Source: Pelecanus crispus (lineage: Eukaryota; Chordata; Aves; Pelecaniformes; Pelecanidae). From it: a stretch of DNA of 64,000 nucleotides. The position numbers and the translations under genes were made by a program. Below are positions 1 to 15,500 of this stretch, one piece after another. The DNA lies in NCBI RefSeq assembly GCF_030463565.1, contig NC_134654.1, forward strand, positions 14,958,202 through 15,022,201. The letters are read 5' to 3'. Every line of letters begins with the position of its first letter. Within the stretch, counting starts at the first letter, position 1. The notes beneath the pieces were generated by a model. The model did no database searches. It was given only the letters and a program-made list of their open reading frames with translations, and was not told the DNA's origin.

Positions 1-4485
<4,485 letters not shown>

Positions 4486-4835
4486 TTATTCTAGAAACAA
4501 ACTTTGTTATTACAAAGTTATGTATTTATCTGCCTGGTGAAACACCTGCCTGTATTTACCATCCCATTCTTCCTTCCTCTCAGAAAATTGTACCAGCTTA
4601 GTACTTAAGAGAGAAAACAGAGATATGGGCATGACCAGAAATCATGTGGCATGAGAGATTAAGGATATAGGAGAGTGTTGTTTGGCAGTAATGAAATATG
4701 AGGAGATGGGACAATAAATTATAGTTTTCCTTATGAATCACAGGATTAAAGATACACAGAACACAGAAGCATTGGAAGTACCCAGGTATGCAATCAGAAA
4801 AGTTTTATTTATATAAACAAAATACACATACTTAC

Positions 4836-4883
4836 CTTGATAAGGAGGTGGAACCAGACTGATGGAACTTCTCCATTTATCAG
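4836..4883 (-). pseudogene. Duplicate GSG1L2 exon 2, upstream of exon 1
   Basis: A 48-nt segment of exactly exon 2 length, matching exon 2 (2525-2572) at 37 of 48 positions by my count. It has its own acceptor (TTCTTAG, ending 4884) and a strong donor (GTAAGTATG, 4835-4827). In the exon 2 phase it stays open and reads DKWRSSISLVPPPYQ, where exon 2 reads EKCRSFISLTPAADR; the conserved Cys is Trp here. Flanking intron sequence is also similar, for example the AAAGTTTTATTTATA stretch just below each copy. It lies about 370 bp upstream of the GSG1L2 ATG, so it cannot be used as exon 2 in the normal order. It may be a relic of a partial gene duplication or an exon recruited into a 5' leader. Confidence 0.75.
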
Positions 4884-6275
4884 CTAAGAAATAAATAAAA
4901 TCTTGTGGTTCCAAATGCTCCTGTTACACTGAACACTGATTAAATTGAATATAGTTGTGAATCTTACTATAAAGAAATTCTTCAGGAGATAAACCCAGTT
5001 GTTAAATTAGGGCATTTCATAGCATTACAGCACTTCCCAAGACCACTGGGGAGGTGATTGCATCTGTTCAAAGTTCCACCAGTGACAAATGAAAGTCATG
5101 TTACATGACTGTGCTGTTGATGGGCTTCTAGGCACTGTGCATTCTGCCTCCATGAACACATAATAGAAGTCTTGCACAAGTTAGGTGAAACAGTAGAGAA
5201 AAAGCTGTATTATCCTAATTTTTTCTCTCCATCTGTTCTCTCTGTGAAATAACATTTTTTTCCTTCATCTAAGAAACATTTCCCACCTTGATTTGTTATA
5301 TATGTTGCTTTTTCCACCTGTTTGATAATGTAAATAAGTGATGCAAAGAACCAGAAGGAGCAGGAATTTTAGTAAATGATTGCTTCATTTTACAGCTGTA
5401 AGGTCAAAACACATGCCCTAAGGGAGAGTGGTACCACAGTACAGACACTGAAGTCACATATGTATCTTTTAATGAAAACCATTCTGATTTTTAAGACAGC
5501 TCTCTACCAAGAAGATATCAGGATTGGAGAAACATGTGGCTAGACAAGTCCCAGCATGAGACTCAAATATATGGGATAAATGCCTGCTTTAGTCTGTTAC
5601 AAAGATCTCAGCTTGAAGAGCTGGCCAGCGACAGAGTGAAAGATCAAGCAGGTATCTGGACTAAAAAGGCAGACCAAATCTCAGAACCTGAAAAGCAGAC
5701 CCTAGATTAAGCCAGGAGTTATTTTTTCCTACAGCTTTGTGTTACTGTGTTTTCACAAGGATGTAGAACTCGTGAACTCCACTTGAAGCCTCTGTGCATT
5801 GACTATGCTTCTGGACAGCATTACCAACTGCCTAGCAAGTCTGAGAAAAGGATTGGTGGGAGGGAAGGAGAGAGGGAGAAAAGTCCTTTTAAAGATTAAA
5901 CACTTATCTATGTCCCTATTCCCAGAAGTAATCTGCATATGGCTGTATTCAAACATATTTTGAGGCCTGTGAAAGCACTGACTCAAGGCAGTTGAGTTCA
6001 CTTAGGAGTAACACTGACACCTCTTCAATATGTACAAACTTTACAGTTTTGTGCCCATTACAAAATTTAACCAGCATAAATGTCATAGCATTGTTGTCAT
6101 CTGACTAAACAGGCCTTGTACCAGACTATGAATTAGTCTCTGGAGACTTCAGAAAAAGCTCTGTCAGTTGATATCTTCTGGTTGACAACTGCAGTCTGAG
6201 ATTTTTCGCTGAGCCAGTTTTCTGCTTATGCTCTATCAATGCTGGTACCACAAACTTTTAAATGAATTTGCCATG
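4884..6275. other. Intergenic region between GSG1L2 and the solo LTR
   Basis: Unique-looking AT-rich sequence. I looked for a duplicated GSG1L2 exon 1 to accompany the duplicated exon 2 and did not find one. No repeats recognised. Confidence 0.5.
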
Positions 6276-7223
6276 TGTGGTGGGTTGACCCTGGCTGGAC
6301 ACCAGGTGCCCACCAAAGCCATTCTATCACTCCCCTTCTCAACTGTACAGGGGGGAGAAAATGTAACAAAAGACTCATGGGTCTAGATAAGGACAGGGAG
6401 AGATCACTCAGCAATTACTGTCACAAGCAAAACAGACTCGACTTGGGGAAATCAGTTTAATTTATTACCAATCAAATCAGAGTAAGATAATGAGAAATAA
6501 AATCTAAATCTTAAACCACCTTCCCCCCACCTCTCCCTTCTTTCTGGACTCAACTTCATCCCAATTTTCTCTCTACCTCCTGCCTCCGAGTGGCGCAGGA
6601 GGGTGGGGAATGGGGGTTGCAGTCAGTTCATTATGCATCTTTGCCGCTCTTTCCTCCTCAAGGGGAGGACTCCTCACACTCTTCCCCTGCTCCAACGTGG
6701 GGTCCCTCCCACAGGACACAGTCCTCCATGAACTTCTCCAACGTGATTCCTTCCCACAGGCTGCACTTCTTCACAAACTGCTCCAGCGTGGGTCCCCCAC
6801 AAGGTCACAGCCTCCTTCAGGCATCCACCTGCTCTGGCATGGAGTCCTCCACCATTAACCTCCATGGGCTGCAGGGGAACAGCCTGCCTTACCACGGTCT
6901 TCATCACAGGCTGCAGGGGAATATCTGCTCCAGCACCTGGAGCACCTCCTCCCCTTCCTTCTTCACTGACCTTGGTGTTTGCAGAGTCATTCCTCTCACA
7001 TATTCTCTCTCTGTGGCTGCTGTTGTGCAGGGTTTTTTTTTCCCTCTTCTTAAAAATGTTGTCACAGAGGCACTACCACTGTCACTGATTGGCTCGGCCC
7101 TGGCCAGCAGCAGGTCTGTCTTGGAGCCAGCTGGCATTGGCTTATTGGCTTCTACCAGCTTCTCACAGAAACCACTCCTGTAGCCCCCCTGCTCCCAAAA
7201 CCTTGCCACACAAACCCAATATA
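6276..7223 (-). mobile_element. Solo LTR of an avian ERVL-type endogenous retrovirus
   Basis: A 948-bp LTR whose sense strand is minus. The plus strand begins TGTGGTGGGTTGACC and ends in a slightly mutated CCCAATATA (the terminal CA has become TA). Flanking 5-bp sequences ccatg (6271-6275) and tcatg (7224-7228) match at 4 of 5 positions, consistent with an old target-site duplication. On the minus strand there is an AATAAA at 6466-6461 and a TTTAAGAAG TATA-like block near 7050. About three 45-bp imperfect tandem units (CTCCAACGTGG/CTCCAGCGTGG motifs) lie at roughly 6690-6850. I recognise the sequence as a common neoavian LTR family. There are no internal retroviral genes, so it is a solo LTR. 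Confidence 0.8.
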
Positions 7224-9451
7224 TCATGTAAGAATGCTCTATGTAATAGGAGAAATGTATTGCATGAGCACTTATTAGTTAGAGCTGTCATACTGTGAAA
7301 AAAAGAAGGAAAATAAAAGAGGAGCAAATAGATTAGCTGGACCTTTCTTCAAATAAGGTGTTATATTCAGTGATTTTTGCTGGAGTAAAGTTGAGAGTGA
7401 ATGAGGGTGGGCAGCTGTGGCTAGCATTCAGCATTATGACCTTCCTGATTTATGTTGTTCTAGTAAGAACTCTGAACAGTAACTCAGAAATTCAAACTTC
7501 AGCTCCGCATTCTGTCTTTACCATCTAGTGCCACAATTTATTAGTGTAATTACAATATAGGGATACTTTAACATGGGTCTCCTGCATTGACCTAGTCCTG
7601 GGTAGCGTTAACTCTAGAGGGACTACAGAGCTCATTCAAGTATAAACTTCAGATGATTTTTAAAAGTGAGCAAGTAAAAACTAACAACTTGTAGAAGTCA
7701 AAAACTGAAAACAGAGCCTCGGCTTCTGGGTGCTAGCTAGCAGTGGAGAAGATGAGAGGACTTGTGTGCTACTGAGCAATAGTGAGGATGTACCACAGGA
7801 GACTCTGTGGATCTGCTTATCTAGGGTCTAGGCGGACCTCAGGGTTTCTTGAGCACTAGGACATTTCTTATGGTGATCTCAGAACAGCTCCAATGCCAGA
7901 GCACTATTCAGGTCTCCTGGTTTTAACCTGCTACAGAGCTGATCTTACTCATAGGGCCATTAGAAAATGTGCTTTTTTCCCTTGTAACAATACACAGATG
8001 AGCGGTTGCTACGGGGGCTTTGAAGTGCCTCTCCCTGTTCCCCAGAGCTGCCTTTAGGTGTGGCAGGGAGGGATATCACAGGATGCACAGTAGTGCAGAG
8101 CAGCCAATGCCCTTACTGACAGGCCTCTAGAATGGGCTGGATGCATTTCCACCCTGAAATACTTGTCCCCAGAGCACTTCCATACCCCATTTGCCAGTAC
8201 TCTTTTTTACCACATCCAGACTTTATGTAAAGATGAGACATGGGTACACATCATGCCCTTCCACTTCCTGGATTCCTCCAGAAGAAAGTTTTGGCACATA
8301 TGTGGAGAGGGAGTCAGGTCACATTGCTGGCCAGGTTGATGGGGTGTGCTGCATGGTGTATCTGCCACACAGTTTGGTTTTAGCTTACACCTGGCATTGA
8401 AAACTGGGCTGCTGCTGGCCTCCACAGTGCTAGTGTTGCACCTCTGCCTGTTCTCCAGCTTAGCTGCTCCGGATGCCCATGAGTTCTGGGAAGGGCACGA
8501 GCCATCCTGTGGTATGAATAGCTGCAAGTTTAATTTCTCTTGGAAATGGAGGAGGCAACATCTTCTTGGGTTTCCATATTGCCAACTCAAAGCATGACAA
8601 TAGTAAGCTAGACCCTAAAATAATAATTTTATTAATTATTAATAAATTAATAAATTAATATTGTTAATATTATAAATGGTTTTATTCCCTGAGCCTGTAT
8701 GATACATTGATTTATTAATGTTTTCAGGCTTTTCTCCAAAACTAGAAAAGTTGCAAACAATTTTTTGAAAATTAAAGCTGAAATTCATTGTCACTTTCTC
8801 CAATTGTGCAGCTGAAGCTGTGAAAAAACCACTGAATGTCACAAGAATTGTAGTAAAACTTTAACTGCTGATAACATAATTTTTTGTACATTTAGATTGT
8901 CCCCGATCCTTCACTGACTATGCATATTTGACAAAATATGATCAGAAAGGATAAAACCAGCTATTACTGAGCTGCTTCCTAACAGCCAGTTGGATTCAGC
9001 AAGCTTCCTACACAAAGTTTTCCTATGTTCTAGGGCATCTTTTAATGGTTTCATGAGGTGTATATAAATATATATATGTATTTGTGGAGCTGGATTGCAT
9101 TCTTGCAAAACCACTGGCAACATTCCCATGGAGTTTCAAGGGAACAGGATGAGCCCTTTAATGTTTTAATAGTTTTCTGACTTCTTATTGGCTAAAGGAC
9201 AAGCTACAGTAAGCAAGCTTTCTGTGAAGTTTAGAGTAAATTCTCTCTGCCTTTAATCGGAAAAAACAAAATGTAGTTGGAGCCTAGCAAGCCTAGACAT
9301 TTTAGTAGACTTCCTCACTTATTTGTAAGAAGATTCATGAAACAGTTACACTCATAAAAGAAGACATTTTTACTTTTTTTCACAGGACAGGGTGATATAA
9401 TTGACCCATAGTGGAGTGACATAGCAGCATATTGGGGACAAATTTATTAGA
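7224..9451. other. GLP2R upstream region
   Basis: The 2.2 kb between the solo LTR and GLP2R exon 1. The GLP2R promoter should lie here, but no CpG island or clear TATA box stands out. There is an AT-rich block at about 8615-8660. Nothing else recognised. Confidence 0.45.
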
Positions 9452-9556
9452 ATGGGCATGGTGACACTTTTTGGTCTCTGTTCCAGCATGGGACTCTGGT
9501 CCAGAATATCTCCCGCACCTGCCAGCTCTGTCATGATATTGTTTCTAGTGAAACAG
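9452..9556 (+). CDS. GLP2R: GLP2R exon 1 (signal segment)
   Basis: 35 codons, beginning [18 protein letters not shown] and ending VMILFLVKQ, with donor GTAAGC in phase 0. The end aligns with the human exon 1 end (LVLLVSIKQ). An in-frame TAG at 9422 caps it. Three ATGs (9452, 9458, 9488) are possible starts. The human protein has a longer N-terminus, so the avian leader is short. Confidence 0.8.
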
Positions 9557-12500
9557 GTAAGCTAATTCAATAATTAATAATGGACAGTATAAAAGTGGAC
9601 TCATATCACATAAGATTTTAACCTTCACAAACAACATGTTTGTTCAAAAATAGATCTGACATAACAATTTTTATTTATTAAAAATTAGTCATGAGAAATG
9701 TTGACTGAGAAGCTGTAGAGGTTTGTATTAGAACTCACTCTGACTAGGTAATTTATTACAATTTGCTTCTATTAATGCTTGTTCATACAGTGAATAAATT
9801 GTATTTACATCCTTTTATACAATCTCTTTTCATACCAATATTGATCAATATTGAATTATATTTATTTTTCAATTTTCCTACCGCATATCAATACCATTGT
9901 GAATCATGTTTATTTTCTACTGTTTTCCCCCGTTCTAAAAATAGCTTTGCTTTGTTTCTAGCACTATCTTTTAGCCTTTGACTTGTATGAGGGGTGAGCA
10001 TTGATTCTCACATTTGTGAAATCTGGTGTTATTGGTTTCATTTTGCACCTCAGCTTCTTACAGAAGGCTAGTAAATCTGCATGTGATTTCTACTTTTATT
10101 TTTTGTAGACATCTGCTAAACTTTTTTTCTAAACATATAGAAAAAAAAACCCGAAAGCTTACTTCTTTGTCCATATTGTCTTATAATTTGGAAGACTTTT
10201 AGAAATTTGATGACAAAATATCTCAGTGTAATTCACTTCAAGGAAGTTTTCACTTATTTTTCTAATCATTATTATTTATTTATTAATATCAACCTTGATT
10301 TCAATTTTTTTTTTTTTTTTTAAATTACTAAGATGTAGTAAATTTCAATTCATCTGAATACAATTCACCTATAGATTTAGGATACATTTCTATGAAATAA
10401 GTCTACACAAAAATAAGTGTAATTGACAGGCTTACTTTAAACTGAAAGTAATAAGGTATTTCTATCTACTCATCCTCCATTTAGCTGGGTTACTAAGGAA
10501 GTTGGTTTGCATGTGTATGTGCTGTAAAGACTGTAGTTATGTTCCGAGCTTTTTTATGAAGAAAAAATTACCAGGAGACACATATTCTGGGGTTTGTTTT
10601 TAATAGAAAATACTCCTAATACTTCTGTATAGTTCAAATCTAGAGCTTCTCTCACATAAATGAATATAGAACTGAAACAACCCTTGGGTTTGTGAGACAC
10701 CTTAAATCTGAAGGACAGCTTGACTGACTCACTGGTTTCATCAAAGCTAACAGAAAATCTCCCAATGACTTCCATGAGATCAAAACTTAACAAGACTATA
10801 AATCACAGTGAATTACTTTGTCATAGTTATTCCTGCAACTGGTTTGAAGAAATATGTGTAATATTTCTTTATATTTTGTTTAATAAGAAAGAAAAATTTA
10901 AAAAATAACAATCATAAATCACTATATCCATGTTTTCTAGCAGACAACTATATAGATATGAAAAATATCAATCAGAATAAACCACGATCATAGCTGAAAG
11001 AATGAGTAAATATTTAAGCTCTTATTTCTAGTTTATACTTAAATTGAAGTTTTTTAATGCCCATAATAGCAAAGTCAGAATAAACAGAAACATTTCATTT
11101 CACCATTACCTTAGTATAAGAAACTAAAAGGGTGAAATCCTGATTATAAAATGGTAAGTTATGAAAAAAATAAATTTAAACCAGTCTGCAACCTTGGATA
11201 TTTATTATTATAATCCACTTCCTAAGCAAGAGCTTCAGGCAGTGTTTTCTGCTGCATCCAACATATTTTTGAACAGTGGTGTCATCTTGGTACAGTCTGT
11301 GGGCTCTGAGCAAACCAAATTAATTGGAAGACCCTTCCAAGGAAGTTTGATTAAATTTCAGTACAGGTGACCTTTGGTGCAAACTGGGTGCCAGGCTCTC
11401 AGGCTGATGTGGTTCATTTGCTACTAGCAAAACTTCAGATAGCCTGAAGTGAAGAAATGTCCAGTGTAGGGCAAAAGGCCATGGACTTTCTGAGCTTCTG
11501 TCTTGGATGTTGGAGTTTAATTTCTTCTGAGTCAGAAGCCCTGTTTAAATGCTTGTGTCTGAATGTCACCTGAAACATAAAACTGAGGTCAAAAGCCATG
11601 CTGGGCTGCATGTTGCCACTGCTTGAGATCACAGTAAATTTATATGAAAGCCTGTATTTCTATTGTTAAGCATGCATTGTATCTAAATTTTGATAGCACT
11701 GAGTAGCCCAAAACTAGATCATAATAAAACCTCACTGGGATCTGTAATCACAGACCCATGTCAGATGCAGAGAGGAATTTGTTGGTACTTCTCAGAACAT
11801 ACCCACAGGACTGGGCCTTCTCCCAAAAGTGGCAAAAGCAGGAAAAGCCCCTACAATCTCAGCAGTGATTGCTGTGCTCTTCACATTGAGCCAGCCTGCA
11901 GACGCTTGTCTGAGAGAACCTGCACCCTTCTCTGAAGGATAACAGTGACACGGATGTAAGATACAGAAGCAAGCCGATCTCTGATTTTTTTGTTGAATCC
12001 TTTTCACTTAGTTAATCAGACATACAACACCAAGGTGTCCCACTTCTTTAATTTCCCCTTCCCTCTTAAGTCTAATGTCTTATTCCCAGCCCACACCATT
12101 TGCCTTCTCACTGGATAGCTCTCTAGTGCACTTAATGCAGAAGAATCTTAACAGGAGTCCCACTGCAGAAAACACTGAAGTCTTCTGTCTGGGGCACCTG
12201 CGTCAATCCCTTTCAAGCCAAGAAAGGAAAGCAAGCTGATTGTCCTCATTCGAAGGCACTGCCAGCATTCTTCAGCCTTTCTCTGTACATATGTTCTTAT
12301 AGATTTTCCCCAGAGAGCGGAGACCACTGCAGACTGAATAGTCATGTATGGATAGCAAGCTTGCTTTTTTTAGCTACTTTTGGTAGTCCTGGTGCAAGTA
12401 GCTGATGATCAATTCACAAATTGCTGCCATTCAAATCATCATGATTTGCTGTTGAATATCTGTTTATCATTTCTTTGACAAGATAAATCTGTGGGGATTT

Positions 12501-15500
12501 CTTAGTCTTTTAGTTTAATGATTAAGGCCACTCCAGCACTTTCCTTACAACTTGCATATTTATCGCCCTCTCTTTTCAGGTATGCCCATCTGCGTTAGCC
12601 ATACTATCCAGGCAGATTTCCACCAGGGACAAATACTACTCACTAATACTGCCTTGTAGTCCTTTTCAACATACTCCCTTGTATGTTCAACGCCAGAAAT
12701 GTCAATAGTCTCCTGTACTGCAACATTGTCTACAGGTGGCTCATGTTACTTCATTTCTACAACTAAATATAAAGTCTCAAAAAGTCCTGACATACATCCT
12801 CCAGCTGTGGCTTCTAGGAGTAAAATGTTGCATTAGGTCTATCATGGTGCATGCTCTGCAGAGGGGTTCATGTTTCTCTGTGATCTAAATGGCCCTTATT
12901 AACTCATCATTGTCTGCTTCCCTGTTAATTTCCAATCATCTGCACATTTTTTAATTAATAATTTAAACTATTTTATATGTTATTCTAACTATATTTCAAA
13001 TTAACTTTTGAGGTCAGCTGACAACTCTTAATTTTTTTTTTGTCAGGTGCAGGTCTGATTTGATATAGACTTGATTTGTTTTTTTCATCAGAAAGTCTTA
13101 TGGTAGAAAACCAGGCATCTCACAGATATTACATCAATAGTGACCAGGTATTGGCTAGCTGAATCTGCCTGTAGCTTTGCAGAAACTGACAATTACCTAA
13201 GGAAGTGATATTAAAATGTCATTTATGCCTAAACTGCTCCTCACTCTTGTTGACTGAGCTTCTTCATGACTGTATGTCAGCCTCATCTCCAGGAATGGAA
13301 CCAAACAAGCAACCAGGTAGCTGCTGTGAGGTTTTCCTTGTATTTCCTTGGCTGTTTAATGCACTTGTTTATTAGAAACTGAAGTGTTACCCTTTAAATC
13401 AAGCAGTCTTTTCTACAAATGCGTCATCTCCATGTCTTTGCCTCTTCAAATGAGGTTCACTGACCCGGGAGTATCTGAAGAATCTCCCCTGGCTTCCAGC
13501 ATTTTGAGGCCTACATGAGGGAAATGTCAAGATCCTTTTTTTTTTGGAAACATGCATTCCTTTCTCATGGCTGCTGTAAATATTATCTCCTTATCTTGCA
13601 AGCCCATCAGAGGAAGTATAATGATAGTCTTTCTACTCCCTGGAATTTAAAGTAGGGTGTCTGGAAATTAGCTGAGAGACTAAAAGCAGAGTATTGGGCA
13701 GGCAACATTTCACATAGCAAAAACATGCATGAAAGAGTAGTCTTATATAACAGCCAGCTAATAGTCTCCACTGTTCTTGTTTTGAAAATAAATAAATATG
13801 TTTTGCATTATTTTTTCAACAAACATAGGTTCAAAGAAAAAGATACAGGTAAAGTTCACAGCCATACATTGTCCTGGTTATTTATCTCAGCCCTTGGCAT
13901 ATCACCAGGCTCAGACAAGCTCAGGACAACTACACATGTGAAAGGCAGTTTCCAAAAAGGGTCTAGTCCAGACAAAAAGAAATTAAATCAATTTCCCTGG
14001 AGAGCTGAAAACCATTCTTTCGTATAAGGATTGTTGCTTTTTAGAAAACTTACATTTAGTCTGCTCTCCAAAATTTGGTCATTACAGTTGGTAACATTTT
14101 CAACCAGTAGTGAATTTTTAATTTTTGGTGACTTACAGTGACAGTGGTTTTTGGCCTCTCAAAGCCCTGGTTTCAGGAGACCAGCTGGCATATTACACGG
14201 AGACAGCTTAGGCTGATGTCCTTTTCCCTGGATAAATAGTGGTCAAGTCATTATGCTGATACTGAACTGTAAGCAGTATCTAGCATTATCTTTTCTCTAC
14301 TGCTCTGCTCCTAATTGGGCATTTCTTCAACAGCCCAAATATAATATGACACCAAGCAATTTTGCATTTAACTCTCCTATTTTTAGCCATTCCTTTCCTA
14401 AACCTCCTTCTTTGCAGTCACCAAGGCGAAGGGCTCTGGAGCGGACACTCGTGCCGGGGCACCCTTGCTAAGGCGGTAAAAGCGCAGGGAGAGAGCGGGC
14501 AGCCCAGCTCCCTGCCTAGAGCGGGAAAGAGTGGGAAAGGGCGAGCTGCTGAGGTGCGGCAGCTCTGATGCAGTGTGGGCGGGGACAGGAGTGACAGCGG
14601 CCAAACCCCCCCACCTATAAAAGCAGCCCCCAGGGAGCGTGAGCAACCAGGAGTGTGGCGAACACGACGGACAAACAGGGTGTGGCACGTCAGGAGGCAG
14701 TGGCGCGTCAGTTTGCGCAGCAGTTCGCGCGAGCAGGGCGAGCGGGGAAGGCCAAGTCCCCCCCCTCCCTAGTTCCAAAGGGAAACTCAGGCAGTGGTCA
14801 TCGTCCTCCCAGGAGAATACCCGGCAGCTATGGTTACCACTCACCCGAAAGCCGCCACCAGAAGGAATGTGGCGACCCAGACGGAGCTTCCGCACAAACA
14901 TGCAGCCGTCCAGGTCTCTGGCTGCAGGGAGTGCCTAAGCCTGTCGCTTGTACCGGAGGGCAGTGGAGACAGCAAATGTATTTGGTGTGACCAGGTAGAT
15001 GATCTCCTCAGCCTGGTGGCAGAGCTGGAGGAGGAGGTGGAAAGGCTGAGGAGTATCAGGGCATGCGAGAGGCAGATAGATTAGTGGAGCCACACCCTAC
15101 CCTCCCTGGGGCCAAGGCAGCAGATGGAGGCCCCACAAGGAGCGGAGGATCCCCTACCCTCTTGCCAGCAAGCAGAAGGAGGGGATCCAAGAGACGGGGG
15201 GGAATGGAAACAGGTCCCTGCCCAGGGAGGCAGGCGAATCCCCTCCCGGCCTCCCTCACCTTCCCAGTCACCCTTACATAAAAGATATGGGTCTCTGGAA
15301 GTTGAGGGCCAGGCAAGTGGGGAAGTAGGTGAAGGTGAAGGTCCAGCCAGGGGGTTGCCGAGGGCCAGTCAGTCACCCCCACGGATTACGACTGCCCCTG
15401 TTAAGAAAAAAAGGAGGGTAATTGTGGTAGGCAATTCCCTCCTGAGGGGGAATTGAGGACCCAATCTGCCATCCGGACCCATCCCACAGGGAAGTCTGCT

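Noticed and set aside
8346-8597. Open frame with a signal-peptide-like hydrophobic start, considered as GLP2R exon 1
   Set aside because: It has no suitable phase-0 donor matching exon 2 and no resemblance to the GLP2R leader; the exon at 9452-9556 fits both.
14398-14901. 167-codon minus-strand open frame in the CpG-rich block
   Set aside because: Open because of GC-rich composition; the plus strand holds the CR1 5' region and the ORF1 start. No recognisable domain.
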